Shown: positions 46,640-58,956, counted from the stretch's first letter. The stretch is 64,000 nucleotides of DNA from Siphonodentalium dalli (GCA_032622095.1 CP136068.1:116795509-116859508), one strand, 5' to 3'. Notes: generated by a model from the letters alone, not told the origin. Numbers and translations are program-made.

Positions 46640-48070
46640 ATGACGGGTGTGATTAAACACCGCCCGGACCAGCCCGGACTGCATCTGTGGAGTATAGGGG
46701 TGACTTTAAGGGCGATATAAGTGCAGGGGTGTCATGGAAACCCACTCACGCACGGACAGGGGTCGCGATCATACAGAAGTGTCGCTATTAACCCTCAAAA
46801 TGCCGGCATCGGCGAATATGTTCGCCGCGAATGAGGCTAACAGCCCGGACCGCCCCTGTTGCGTCTAGGGGTGATTTTAGTGTCCATATCTGTGCAAGGG
46901 TGTCAATGAACCCAAATACGCAAGGAGGGTGGTCACGTTCAAACAGAAGTACCGATATTACCCCCTATACTTGCCAGATTAAGCCAGAATTACAAACGTG
47001 TTCCCCCAATAAAAGAAACTCACAGCCCGGACCATCGTATCGCCCTCGTACGGCTAAGAACTCCTGACATATATGTTGCAGAACTACACTCGACTACATT
47101 CACGAAGAAAGAAGGGCGAATCGCCAACCAAGGTCGGGCAATTAACCCCCAAATTAGCGCAATCGTCGAATATGTTTACCGATAACGAAGCCCGGACCGC
47201 CCCTGTGGCGTCTAGTGGTGATTTTAGTGGCCCTATCTGTACACGGGTGTCATGGAAACCCACATACGCATGGACGATGGTCACGGCCAAACAGAAGTGC
47301 CGTATTAACCCCTAAACTTGCCAGATTCAGCCAGAATTACATAATTGTGCCCTCAACAAAAGAAAACTCACAGCCGGACCCTCGTAATGTCCTCGTACTT
47401 CCAATAACTCCGTACATATGTGTTGCGGAACTACCCTCGACTACACTCACGAAGAAACAAGGGCGAGTCGCCCACGAAAGCCTGGCAATCTCATGTTGGA
47501 TCATCTCTGGAAGGCGCTACACACTATATCTCCCATAACTTCTCACCATGTAAATAAGTTTGTACCGTCATCTTGATCACATGTGTGTTACATTATTGTA
47601 TTAGGAGAGGGGCTTCATAAGTTGCAAAAACTTGTGCCCCAATCCCTTTTGTATATTTTGCAAATAAAATATGTTTCAAGTCAAGAAAGCCTGGCAATTA
47701 ACCACCAAAATGCCGCCATCGCCGAATATGTTTACCGATAATGAACCTAACAGCCCGGACCAGCCCGGACCACACCTGTGGCGTCTAGTGGTGAATTCAG
47801 TGGCCCTATATGTACACGGGTGTCATGGAAACCCACATACACGCGGACGATGGTCACGGCTAAACAGAAGTGCCGATATTAACCCATAAACATGCCAGAT
47901 TCAGCCAGAATTACAAAATTGTGCCCCCAATAACTCACAGCCCGGAACTACCCTCGACTACACTCACGAAGAAGCAAGGGCGAGTCGCCCACGAAAGCCT
48001 GGCAATTAACCCCAAAATGCCGCCATAGCCGAATATGTTTACCGCCAACGAAGCTAAAAGCTTACTCAAT
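46640..48070 (+). repeat. Tandem array, about 350-bp unit, interrupted
   Basis: Units contain AGCCCGGACCGCCCCTGTGG, GGGTGTCATGGAAACCCAC, TTGCCAGATTCAGCCAGAAT, CTACACTCACGAAGAA and GAATATGTTTACCG in constant order. Starts of the CGGACC block lie near 46,670, 46,840, 47,190 and 47,757. The wide last gap is explained by an insertion at 47,490-47,684. The GC-rich frames here are repeat artefacts. Confidence 0.8.
47490..47684 (+). mobile_element. Retroposed LINE 3' end with 14-bp target duplication
   Basis: Flanked on both sides by GAAAGCCTGGCAAT (47,476-47,489 and 47,685-47,698), which is single-copy at this place in the other array units. The insert ends ...TTTTGCAAATAAAATATGTT, including an AATAAA signal, and contains AACTTGTGCCCCAATCCC. 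I recall this wording from 3' UTRs of invertebrate non-LTR elements. It is a heavily 5'-truncated retrotransposition event in plus orientation. Confidence 0.75.
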
Positions 48071-48091
48071 GCTGCACCAGCGCAGCCCCAG

Positions 48092-48200
48092 TCATGAAAG
48101 GGTTAAATGGACCCAAGTCCTTCGAAGTGGGTTCGTGCGAAATAAACTAAATTTTATAAAAGTCTGCGAAACAACTATCAACATGTGCATGTAAAAATAG
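48092..48200 (+). repeat. Dispersed repeat F, copy 1
   Basis: TCATGAAAGGGTTAAA(T)GG...CCTTCGAAGTGGGTTCGTG...AACTATCAACA also occurs at 53,020-53,125. The first bases match the right end of family D MITEs, so an element copy probably sat in this repeat and was lost or truncated here (GCACCAGCGCAGCCCC just upstream is the MITE's edge). Confidence 0.55.
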
Positions 48201-48700
48201 AAAAAAAATTGTGTTCTTATTTCGACCCGAATTGGTACGGGTAAATCGGTGATCTTCGTCACGGTCACTTGCGTACTTTCAATGTAGCACATACACCAAT
48301 TTGTAACGGGTAGATGTGTCCCATTGACCGGTAATCTTTCACCAAGGATTTCTCACCCATAAGTACACAGAAGTCAGCTATGCATTAACCTATTTATTGC
48401 AAAATATCATCCGCAAATCTCATTTATAAAGTTGTCATTTAAGCCACGTTTTATGTTCAAACTCTCTAGGCGGTCTCCAGTAATGACATTATGGCTAAGA
48501 GAGTGGGTAGCTTGTGGTAGATGCAGTCTCGACTCTTACATATATACACATTAGTAGATCGTGGAATTAAAACAAGACCATGATGTCACTCCTTTGTTCG
48601 CCGCGTCCGGTTATTCATGTAGGATATTGGATCGTAAAAACCAACGATCCATGTCGTTTCCAAGTTGAACTTGTCAACCTATACCTCCGGGTTTGCATAC
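48201..48700. other. No feature recognised
   Basis: Spacer. A plus frame running into the following MITE (48,580-48,828) has no recognised domain and I do not call it. Confidence 0.4.
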
Positions 48701-49019
48701 TTAAAGATGCACACTCAGAATTAACGCTCATAAAGGAATATTTCTTTGGCTTCGGGGGTAAAACACATTTGATTCGAATCGAGGAAACCACCCATCAAAG
48801 CTCAGAAATATCAGATATCGATGTTTGAAATCTGGAACATTTAACGGCCTGGCAAATATTCCACGAATGCCGACCGACATACTCGATACCATATTTCGTT
48901 GAACAATATGTTGATATATAATACGTTTTGGGGCAATTTTATAACTGTGGCGGCATTTCAAGAAATGTTGTTGGAATCTGATGCAATGGGGACCACCGAA
49001 TCCGATTGAGGACCTTTAA
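48701..49019 (+). mobile_element. TTAA-type MITE, family A, copy 4 (internally deleted)
   Basis: TTAAAGATGCACACTCAGAA at the left and GATTGAGGACCTTTAA at the right. It lacks about 140 bp of the interior present in copies 3 and 5. Confidence 0.8.
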
Positions 49020-49576
49020 TATATGACTAAATATTCTTCAACTAATATAAGGGGAAATTCGGTCTTATATTTGACTGAAACTACATGTAGGCCTTGAACT
49101 TTATTGAACCCTGGGTCTAAAACACAACACTTTACACCGACTATTGGTTGGAAAATTTAATAGTATATTGGAGCTATCATAACCTATTTTCTCAGTCTGA
49201 AAATTCCAACTATTTTAGTCATCAATCGATCGTCTATATACATGAAATCACTTGTGAAATCCAATTGAAAATGATTGAAAGAAAAACCATAATCTCTTCC
49301 CATTCACTGTCGCATCGTCCCTTGTCCATTGCCTATAGCTATGGTATCAATGAGGGTGCCACCATGGATTGATCTTATCGGACATAAAGGTGTAGAATAT
49401 ATGCAGAACACAACTTGTATCATAATCTCGAATCATTTATCGAACCCATTGCCGACGACGCTTGGATGCAGTTCTCTCGAGCTGAGCTCTAGCGAAATAA
49501 TATTGCGCAATCTGCAACTCATTCGATAAATGACTCACGATTAAGATGCGCGCTGTGTTCTGTCTACGTATCCACC
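49020..49576. other. No feature recognised
   Basis: Spacer between two family A MITEs; GCTCTCGAGCTGAGCTC-like short palindrome near 49,470-49,492. No gene. Confidence 0.4.
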
Positions 49577-50057
49577 TTAAAGATGCATTATCCGAATTAA
49601 CACTCCTAAATTACTATTTTTTTGGCTTCGGGGGTAAAAAATATCTGATTCGAGTCGAGGAACCCACCCATCAAAGCTCAGAGTGATCAGATATCGATTT
49701 TTGAAGTGTGTTATTTCTCGAGATGTGCATTTTTTTGTGGCCCAGAAAAAGGTCGCCAGACGGACGGTATCGGACAAAATTGCGGATGAAGATGGATAAT
49801 TCTCAAAATAACTCAAATCAAGTGGTAATACGGCAAAATTTCGTGATACTCAAGTGATAATACGGCCATATTTCTTTGAACAAAATGTTGATAAATAACA
49901 CGTTTTGGGAAATTTGATACCATGCATAGTTGACAGTGGTTAGCATTATTTTGTTGCAATTAATCGATTCTGATAACTAAAGCGTATTTTGAAGAAATGT
50001 TGTTGTTGTTGTATCTTGATGATATGGGGACCGTCTGATCGGATTGAGTACCTTTAA
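49577..50057 (+). mobile_element. TTAA-type MITE, family A, copy 5
   Basis: TTAAAGATGCATTATCCGAA to GATTGAGTACCTTTAA, with full-length interior and intact TTAA flanks. Confidence 0.88.
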
Positions 50058-50183
50058 GAATGGGAGCTTCGGTATAACACAATTTTGTTATTAATGAATC
50101 AAAATATTGATTAGAGTAGAGTAGAGTAGAAACGATCACTTGAGTTTTCTGGCAGTGCCATATAAGCCAAAACGTGATACAAG

Positions 50184-50400
50184 TACAGTAATGCCCTAAA
50201 TAATCGACTCCTTAACGACACCAAAATTATGGGTAATTTTTCAGCATTTACTCGGAAATATGGCTTGTTGTCATTCATCGGAAAGCTCTCAGTGAGAACT
50301 TTCCGATGAATGGCAACAAGCCATATTTCCGACTAAATCCTGAAAAATTACCCATAATTCTGCTATGGTTAAGGAGTCGCTTATTTAGGGCATTACTGTA
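50184..50400. mobile_element. Fold-back MITE with TA target, family B, copy 3
   Basis: TA-CAGTAATGCCCTAAAT to ATTTAGGGCATTACTG-TA; arms pair closely around the centre at 50,290. A few substitutions distinguish it from copies 1 and 2. Confidence 0.9.
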
Positions 50401-50628
50401 CGTTATTTGGCAGTCGATCGTCTGACAGTGAACACCTAAAATAGCTTACAATAGGAGTGGGAAGAAGGTGGAAACGCGCGACCCCTCGTATATAAGAGAT
50501 CACCGATATTTAATTATAGACCTACAAGGTCGTGCTGATGTATTTCACCAAACAACTTTGTAACCCTCGCATAGCATATCCAGGGTGACAAATTAATCGA
50601 AAAGTGTTAAAACTTTTCCTTTTTAAAT

Positions 50629-51590
50629 GGGGACTGTACACTAAATCCGAACCATCTCCTTTTATACTCAAATACGGAATATTTGCAACAAATGAATGAA
50701 TTTGAGCCATGGATTAGTGCAAAATACACCCATGTGCTCTATGAACGGTGCAAACAACATGGTAATTATAATCAAAATGAGTTTATGACTCGAGTCATTA
50801 AAGATGCATAATCCGAATTAACGCTAGCAAATTACTATTTCTTTGGCTTCGGGGGTAAAGATTCTTTGATTCGAGTCGAGGAACCCACCATCAAAGCTCA
50901 GAATGATCAGATATCGATTTTTGAAATCTATTATTTTTCACCACCAATAATTTTTAGTGACCCAGTATTGTTATTGCTACCGTTTGATTTCCAGAAAAAG
51001 ACAATTCGTTCGTTTCGAAAATAATATTTCTTAGTATGTTATTAAAAAAAACTTTTTTGCCAAATGAAATGTTTTTTTTTGCCAAATTGAATTTTTTTTT
51101 TGCATTGGCAAATTTGGCCCACGGCAGCGCGAACCCTGCCCAGTAAAGAGTCGATGAGAAGACGGTCTCGGATCAACTTGCGGACGAAGATGGATAACTC
51201 TAAAATCAAGTGGCTTTTTTGTTTCAGATATTTGACAAACCGGCAAAATTTCGTTGAACAAAATATTGATTAATAATAGGTTTTGGGCAAATTTATACTA
51301 TAGTTGACGGTGGTTAGCAACATTTTTGGACAATTCGGATAACTGAAGCGGCATTTAAAATTTTGTTGTTGTTGTTGTTGGAATCTAATGATATGGGGAA
51401 CATAGAATCGGATTGAATACCTTTAAATAATTTTCATTATAATTACCGTATTGTTTGCAACGACCATAAGCACATGAGTGTATTTTGCACTAATCCATGG
51501 CTCAAATTCATTCATTTGTTGCAAATATATTCTGTTGAGTATTAAAGGAGATGCTTCCATTAATGACCGGATTTAGTGTACAGTACCTGA
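50629..51590. mobile_element. Fold-back element family G, copy 1, split by a family A MITE
   Basis: The left arm (GGGGACTGTACACTAAATCC..., TTTGAGCCATGGATTAGTGC, to 50,797) is mirrored by the right arm (51,427-51,590: GCACTAATCCATGGCTCAAA... GGATTTAGTGTACAGTACC). Between them sits the TTAA MITE at 50,798-51,426. The related copy at 54,630 has no such insert. Outer flanks contain TTTAAA, consistent with a TTAA target for family G too. Confidence 0.8.
50798..51426 (+). mobile_element. TTAA-type MITE, family A, copy 6, itself interrupted
   Basis: TTAAAGATGCATAATCCGAA to ATTGAATACCTTTAA. The interior is interrupted at 50,968-51,138 by a 171-bp insert flanked by CCCAGTA on both sides (50,961-50,967 and 51,139-51,145). 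The insert contains two TTTTTTGCCAAAT words and GCGCGAACCCTG. This is a third layer of nesting. Confidence 0.8.
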
Positions 51591-52059
51591 AAGTACACCT
51601 TTAAAGTCGATATATGACATTCAGAACGTCATATTAATGGGCTCACTGGCACGATCTACTTAGTTTTAGATATGTCCAGATTTGGCGCAAGAGATATACA
51701 TTACTCGTTTGTAACCTGGTTACAGGGGTCACAAGTCAGACGTGTTTTTGTCATAACGTTTGCGTTAACTCCAACTATAAAAATAAAAATATTTCACATA
51801 TACGTGTAACAAAAAGGGATACAAAGTTTCATTTAATCCCTAAAGCAATTTTTTTTTAATACGAACCATTTGTAACCATGTTACGGGTTGGAGCTAACAC
51901 ACGAGCAAAGGTTAAACGTTGAGTCGATATGCAGGGAAAAACCACGACGTATTTGTAACCCAGTAACCGGTTACAAATGCTTCGTAATTATTTTCTGCAC
52001 TAAAATCTAACATATAGGATTATTTTCTGGTATAAAACGAACCAACACCTGGCCAAGTG
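51591..52059. other. No feature recognised
   Basis: Spacer in which GTAACC(T/A)GGTTAC-like words recur (51,713, 51,870, 51,955-51,972); their significance is unclear. No open frame. Confidence 0.4.
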
Positions 52060-52112
52060 GTCCTGCTAGTCGGCTATGATGTTGGTGGGTCCTGCTGAAT
52101 TGATATGATGCT
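52060..52112 (-). repeat. Two 30-bp minisatellite units with flank
   Basis: GGCTATGATGTTGGTGGGTC and a second diverged unit followed by GGGCAAACTG: reverse complement of the 62.3-kb array and its left flank. Confidence 0.6.
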
Positions 52113-52267
52113 GGTAGGGCAAACTGAGGTGCCGTTACGAAAAAGTAGATTTATTTTTTCTAAAGGTGTAATTTTCGACGTAATGTGTTAGGTGCGGATA
52201 CTGTCGTTAATTTTAATGAACAAATTAATGACACTGTTTGAATCAATAACAATAAAAAAGTGTCAAT

Positions 52268-52648
52268 GGCACAATAGACACACACCACCCAAAGACATAT
52301 AACTCTGCGACAATGGGCCCTACAATATGTGCATATGGGAGCCATAACACTTATAAAGATGCATATTTGAGTTTCACGGCTCCAAAAGCTGAGATATAAC
52401 CAAGTGAAAATTTCCCATAATTATGTAAACCACAGGCGAACCCCGGAGGACCCTCTGCTAAACATACGGGGAATTCCTTATACCCGTTCTGTTGCCTTAT
52501 ATCGACAACTATGCGCCAAAGGGTCTTACAGTAGATGTATATGGGAGCCATAACTCTTATAAAAATGCATACTTGCGTTGATCATGACTCCAAAAGTCGA
52601 TATATAGCTTATTGTATATGTCTTTGGGTGGTGGGGTCTATTGTGCCA
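52268..52648. repeat. Inverted and direct repeat block
   Basis: Outer inverted words GGCACAATAGAC...CACCACCCAAAGACATAT (left) and ATATGTCTTTGGGTGGTG...GTCTATTGTGCC (right). Inside are two direct copies of TATGGGAGCCATAACNCTTA (52,333 and 52,539). It may be a decayed TIR element with a partial internal duplication. Confidence 0.55.
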
Positions 52649-52770
52649 GGGACCTGTGGATATACTATGACATCCCAGGTATTTGTTGAAAAAATCAATT
52701 TTAAAGGGACACAAGGGCTACTATGTATAACCCATTTGGAATTATTTCAGGGATCAGGATATATTTTCTT

Positions 52771-53033
52771 TTAACCCTTTGATGACTTGAGCTTCCTGAG
52801 TTTTTGCGAAAACCCTGTGCCAATGTATTCTCTTATATATGCGAGTCGCCCATACGGCGCCTCGCATATATAAGAAAATGAATTGGCCTAACAATATTTA
52901 CCTTGATCTTGTAAGCCATTTCATTCTCTTTTATATGCGAGGCTCCATATGGGAGACTCGCATATACAAGCGAAGGCACGGACACAGGTTATTTAATGTT
53001 GGACCAGCACAGCGCCCATCATAAAAGGGTTAA
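52771..53033. mobile_element. TTAA MITE with twin hairpins, family D, copy 2
   Basis: TTAACCCTTTGATGA at the left and TCATAAAAGGGTTAA at the right. Two internal palindromes (52,826-52,882; 52,920-52,978) are of the TTATATATGCGAG type. The second arm is diverged from the first. Confidence 0.8.
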
Positions 53034-54400
53034 AGGGACTCAAGGCCTTCGAAGTGGGTTCGTGTGAAATAAAATAGAAATCTGTAAAATAACTATCAAC
53101 AAGTATTTGAAAAATTTATTGACTTTGTTCTTATTTCATTATTAATTTAGCTTTAATAATGATATTTCGTATGTCAAGACTATTTTTATGTAAACATTAC
53201 TGTTACAGTGGCATTACCTATAAAAGTTAGTGCAATCGGTCCAATAAGATACCAAATTTTAAACAAATGTTGACAGTAAACATTGGAAAAGATCAAAGCA
53301 TTGACAACTTTTCTGAAAATCATATTATGTCTAAAATCTACACGATTAGCGATGTTTGTTGACAAATCAAATTTCGTTACTTTAGAACGATCAATAATGA
53401 ATATCAGTTTATCTATTTCTCCATGTTCTATTTAGTGGTGCTGTTTTTTACAGACTTATATATTTTGTGCACATTACCCAAGGCGGATACGGTGGGGAAA
53501 ATGTAAGGAGTTCTTTATGCAGTGTATTTTAACCTCTTCATTGCTGAATGACGTCATGACGTGCTGGGCAGTTGACGTTCTGCTAATTTTGCAGTGGAAA
53601 GATATAATGGGAATGTCGCAAAAACTACCACAACTGATTGCACACAATAGCCTAAATCACAATAGCTAAATCATGCATAACCAATCGTGGAACATCATAC
53701 ATTGATTGAAATTCGAGATACACTGGTTCAGTTGCACTAATTCTTAGTTCCCCTTATGAATAATGGCCCCCTGTGAGTGCGCGGAAGTAGCCCCGTAGGC
53801 CTACTTAGTACGGACATATATAGCACACATCGTAACATTTTATACGTCCGTAACTCAGTACTGACGTATAACAGTCGAGACGTTAAAGGAATTATGTCAT
53901 GAAAGTATAGAAATGTCTTGTCGTTTCCAAATTATAGGTAATTCTCAAAATATGTTTCACAGTTTTGACCACACGCTAATATCCAAACTGTTTTATTATT
54001 ATCTCTCCGCACAGAAAGGAGACAGACATATTTTTTATCGTTTAGAGAAAACTATTCCGGGCGCTTTTACTTTGTTAAATGTTCAATATCCGAGGCGACA
54101 ATTTTTAGCGTAAACTTATTTTTATTTCCAAATAACATAATATGCAGATGACACATATATGCAAAATAGAAGAGTTAACGTATGGAAACGAGGATCAGAC
54201 AACAAACCCGAGGGCTTATATGAAGTCTTCTCTTTGGCGACATGTCCCTTCCCCAATAAGTGAGGGTTCGGTATAGGTCAGACGGGATGGGATGGAAATA
54301 TTGGTTTTAGGAGAAATGGAGATATATAATTTAGGAGAAATGGAGATATATAACTAAATTTGAGTTATGGATGGAAACAAGGGAGAAGATATTGTTAGGA
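53034..54400. other. Spacer with decayed array-A copy near 53,340-53,500
   Basis: GATTAGCGATGTTTGTTGAC...TTATATATTTTGTGCACATT matches part of the array A unit. A 66-codon plus frame (53,913-54,113) starts MSCRFQIIGNSQNMFHSFDH; no family recognised. A short inverted pair (GTACGGACATATA / TTATACGTCCGTA) lies near 53,810-53,855. Confidence 0.4.
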
Positions 54401-54405
54401 ATAGC

Positions 54406-54608
<203 letters not shown>

Positions 54609-54629
54609 CATGAGTATTCCATACGCAGC

Positions 54630-54890
54630 TTAAAGGGATACTGTACACTAAATCGGACCATTTACGGAACACTCCCCTTTTATGCTCAACAGAATATATG
54701 CAACATATTAATGAATTTGAGCCATGGATTAGTGAAATATACACTCATGTGCTCTATGAACGATGCAAAAAATATGGTATATATAATGAAAATGGTTTTA
54801 TGACTGAAGTCATAAAATCATTTTCATTAAATAATAAACATGTTGTTTGCATCATTCTTAGAGTACATGAGTGTATTTTGCACTAATACA
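54630..54890. mobile_element. Fold-back element family G, copy 2 (uninterrupted centre)
   Basis: TTAAAGGGATACTGTACACT, then ATTTGAGCCATGGATTAGTG and a palindromic centre GACTGAAGTCATAAAATCATT, then GTGTATTTTGCACTAAT. It lacks the family A MITE present at the corresponding point of copy 1. The right arm is truncated near 54,890. Confidence 0.75.
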
Positions 54891-55409
54891 TCCTCCTCAA
54901 GCGAAATTCTATATTAAGATGTTTCACATTGAGAATTTAGAGCCTGCGGCGACGCAGGGGGCTTTTCTATCAGCTACCGATGATTAATGAGTAGCAACAA
55001 CGTTCCCTAACCCGAAGAAACCAACGAGGGTACTCAATCATATCACCCTCGCTGTGAAAGGAGCCTCAAAAACTAAATTGGTTGATTTAGAGCTTAGATA
55101 CATGGGAAGTTAACCTCGCGACAAATAGTTACAAAACAGGATCCCTGTTTGTTTATGAAAGACTCAGAAAGCTCAGATTATATACAAAGCCTTATTCGTT
55201 ATTGTTTATAATTTAGAAATAAAAGTTACAAAATTATGAAAATTTCCTCAAGGATATTCTAATAGTATAGTATAATGGTAGTATGAATGCGATATTATCC
55301 GGGTGTTTGTTTACATACAGCACTTAAAAATAGTGAGCGACAAGCAAAACACCATGACGATTGTTTTTAGGAGAGTGATTAACGGTGACCAATTCTACAC
55401 CAAAATCTT
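54891..55409. other. No feature recognised
   Basis: Spacer with no notable frame or repeat. Confidence 0.4.
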
Positions 55410-56250
55410 GAGATGCGAGGTTAGCAAACGCTATACCGGTATGTTGTAAACAATTTGGTGGCATTTATAACATGCAATTTACGCGATATTTATGATTGGT
55501 AGAAGAACAAAATTTGTCTACAAAATAATATTCCGTCTGTTTATGGCGGTTTTAACAGCAATCAATACCCACCGCCAAAGAGGGGATTCACACGAACTTT
55601 GTTTAATTACACCGCCGGTCAAAACCAATGACTCCAATCGATCTGCAAGTCATTTCATTTCATCATATATCAATACAATTAATAGAATATTGATAATATG
55701 AACAACTTTTCAAAACTACCACTACAATTGTAAGTAACATAACATTGTTCAAATTCCATAACACTCTCCCATGCAGTATCAACACGCAACGATCGGCTTG
55801 AAGTGACATAAGTGGTTCGTCTCTTTTTTGTGAAGTGGCCACTTCAGTTATTGCCTGATGAACGTCTGACAAGTTCGGTTAACCGTTTCGCGATTTGTAC
55901 TGATACTTACGGAAGCTAATTGTGTGAATGCAGAGGGTGTGTGATTGTCCGTAAATAATTATAGTATTTTTAAACTTGAACGTTCTGCAATGGCTCAGTT
56001 ACGATGATATCTGGAATTCATGAATATTCAAAAGCTCCATATATGGAATGCTACTCCAGAACGTCGACCTGTAGCACTGAATGAGCGGAACGGGGCTGGA
56101 TGGATCCAATATGGTAGCGACTCAGTGATCTCGCTTTTTGGCAGTATGTAACCTCAAGATACACTCTATATATGGACCTAAAACGCGTTTTTGTAAACAG
56201 TCAGATATGGGACTATTTCCATGCGAAGCACTCCCATATTGACATTGTTT
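55410..56250 (+). repeat. 841-bp tandem duplication, unit 1
   Basis: Identical to 56,251-57,091 except for a handful of substitutions I could find (for example TAATAGAATA versus TAACAGAATA, ACGCGTTTTT versus ACGTGTTTTT). Contains a 69-codon plus frame and part of the palindromic repeat also found at 60,200-60,366. No gene recognised. Confidence 0.95.
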
Positions 56251-57091
56251 GAGATGCGAGGTTAGCAAACGCTATACCGGTATGTTGTAAACAATTTGGT
56301 GGCATTTATAACATGCAATTTACGCGATATTTATGATTGGTAGAAGAACAAAATTTGTCTACAAAATAATATTCCGTCTGTTTATGGCGGTTTTAACAGC
56401 AATCAATACCCACCGCCAAAGAGGGGATTCACACGAACTTTGTTTAATTACACCGCCGGTCAAAACCAATGACTCCAATCGATCTGCAAGTCATTTCATT
56501 TCATCATATATCAATACAATTAACAGAATATTGATAATATGAACAACTTTTCAAAACTACCACTACAATTGTAAGTAACATAACATTGTTCAAATTCCAT
56601 AACACTCTCCCATGCAGTATCAACACGCAACGATCGGCTTGAAGTGACATAAGTGGTTCGTCTCTTTTTTGTGAAGTGGCCACTTCAGTTATTGCCTGAT
56701 GAACGTCTGACAAGTTCGGTTAACCGTTTCGCGATTTGTACTGATACTTACGGAAGCTAATTGTGTGAATGCAGAGGGTGTGTGATTGTCCGTAAATAAT
56801 TATAGTATTTTTAAACTTGAACGTTCTGCAATGGCTCAGTTACGATGATATATGGAATTCATGAATATTCAAAAGCTCCATATATGGAATGCTACTCCAG
56901 AACGTCGACCTGTAGCACTGAATGAGCGGAACGGGGCTGGATGGATCCAATATGGTAGCGACTCAGTGATCTCGCTTTTTGGCAGTATGTAACCTCAAGA
57001 TACACTCTATATATGGACCTAAAACGTGTTTTTGTAAACAGTCAGATATGGGACTATTTCCATGCGAAGCACTCCAATATTGACATTGTTT
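56251..57091 (+). repeat. 841-bp tandem duplication, unit 2
   Basis: Second unit, ending GACATTGTTT as unit 1 does. About 99% identity implies a recent event, or an assembly artefact such as an unmerged haplotype. Confidence 0.95.
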
Positions 57092-57368
57092 AATTTTCTG
57101 CGAATTTAGAGGCATAGTACCATGTACCAAAACATGCATGCGGTATATTCTAAAGACTCATTAATTAACTATCAAACTCAACAAGTTGTTCTACTTCCGG
57201 TAATTAGCCATTGACTCATGCGTTGACGTTCAACGCACATGGCGCGTCACCGTGACGTTACAAAAGTAAATGGCCATAGGCGACACATTTATCTTACCAA
57301 ATTACAATAAATTACAGCGACGAATAACTAAAGGGATATGCTGGATTTTTCTCCACTGATATAATAAA
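57092..57368. other. No feature recognised
   Basis: Spacer between the duplication and a MITE. Confidence 0.4.
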
Positions 57369-57520
57369 TACGTTACGGGACGATATATAGTGGTCGCATA
57401 TGCTGTGATATGAGGCTCAGTGAGATCAATATTCGGCTTGGCCTACGGCCTCGCCTAATAGTGATCTCATTTCGCCTCACATGACACCATATCCGACCAC
57501 TATAAGCCTCCCGTAACTTA
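57369..57520. mobile_element. 152-bp palindromic MITE with TA flanks
   Basis: TA-CGTTACGGGA... and ...CCCGTAACT-TA with long complementary arms (ATAGTGGTCGCATAT; CTCAGTGAGATCA) around a GGCCTACGGCC centre. Single copy in this window. Confidence 0.8.
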
Positions 57521-58744
57521 TAATACTTGCACCATGCACGCATGTGCATATGGCTCGTCAGTAGTCTATCATTTTCTCGCATGTGCATAGCTCCTCAGTA
57601 GTCTATCATTTTCTCACGACTATCGTATCGACCCCCACCCAGGCATTCATGTTAGTCTATACACAGTGTCTTATCTATCTTAAGCTTGGAAAACTGAACA
57701 TCGATAATGACACAATTACTGTTTACTTACGCCCGAACAAGCCGCATGATTACGGATTAGCATGGTCAACATACTCGCAGCCCAATCACGTTGTTCGATT
57801 TTGTCTGGTATATATATAAAGATGGAGAATAGCTTACATTGACTCGATGCCAGGGGTCCTATTCACCAACTGGGTTTATCTGAGAGCACAGAACATAAGC
57901 TATAGTCTGTTCCGTCTGCAACAATGTGCTCACGTTAAAGGACAATTATCGAGGTGAAGAATTGACCTGTTAAGATTCGGGTCGTCGAACTGACGGGAAC
58001 ACAGTGGAAACAATGCACTATAGTACATGCATGAACCTTTTGTGTGATACCCCGGACCTTTGGGTCGAACAAGAACAGATTTAAGTCATATACTGGCGAT
58101 GAAGATCACAAACTGGTTTGAGCCGATAGAGGGGTGTGGTTCGAATCCGACATTCTGTGAGTCATCATATGCATTCCTCTGCAATACCACGGGCATCACG
58201 AATCAACCATGGATGTCATGCATGATTTATACCCTCTTCTCTCATATTGTCTCTGCGTTTGCACACAGTTTCTTTAACAAACCGACAATAATCGTATCAG
58301 ATTTAATTATATAGAATTCCCATGTTGTTCCTATTATTAGGACGACGGATCTTTCACAAGATGACGTAACAAATTGTTTCCAAATATGGAACGCATGCCT
58401 GGTGCAGTAAATGTCTGTGAGAATCGTGGTATTCAGTACTAGTTTGAAAACCACAGGATGTGAACACAGAAGCAGAAATACATTGAAAAACATGTCTCCT
58501 AGATTGCGAATCGGATTCCGCCATACAATGAGCTGTTACACCACTAACTAACGAAATAGCGCATATATAGTAGCCGACGTGACCAGTGGTTAGTAGATAA
58601 ATATATAACTGTTATCTGAAAAGGAAGGAAGCACAGAGACGTAAATCAGATTATCGTCCGCTTTTATAGAGAATGTTAGACACACAGTCGGATCGGCTGC
58701 CGACCATTAAAATATCTGTCCCGTGTGCAAAACTGTGCAAATGT
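57521..58744. other. No gene recognised; repeat H copy 1 at 58,065-58,134
   Basis: TCGAACAAGAACAGATTTAA...CACAAACTGGT...CCGATAGAG matches 59,680-59,750 at about 80%. A CTATCATTTTCTC word is repeated at 57,557 and 57,601. GGTTCGAATCC (58,138-58,148) equals a pol III B box, but no cloverleaf or A box fits. Confidence 0.4.
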
Positions 58745-58956
58745 TTAAGGGGGACTGTACACAAAGCCATCTGTCTAAGGGAACATCATCTACTATACTG
58801 AACAGAATATATGCAACATATTAATGAGTTTGAGCCAGGAATAAGTACAAAATACACTCACACTTATTCCTGGCTCAAATTCATTGCATATATTCTATTG
58901 AGTATAGTATGAGATGGTCCCATAAATGGCTGGAGTTTGGTACAGTCCCCATTTAA
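58745..58956. mobile_element. Fold-back element family G, copy 3, TTAA flanked
   Basis: TTAAGGGGGACTGTACACAA to GGTACAGTCCCCATTTAA; arms GAGCCAGGAATAAGT and ACTTATTCCTGGCTC pair at the centre. Its right TTAA (58,953-58,956) is also the left TTAA of the next element, so two TTAA elements share one target. Confidence 0.85.

Noticed and set aside
58138-58148. tRNA gene suggested by GGTTCGAATCC (also 45,135-45,145)
   Set aside because: The T-stem bases do not pair, no A box lies at the right distance and no acceptor stem can be formed.
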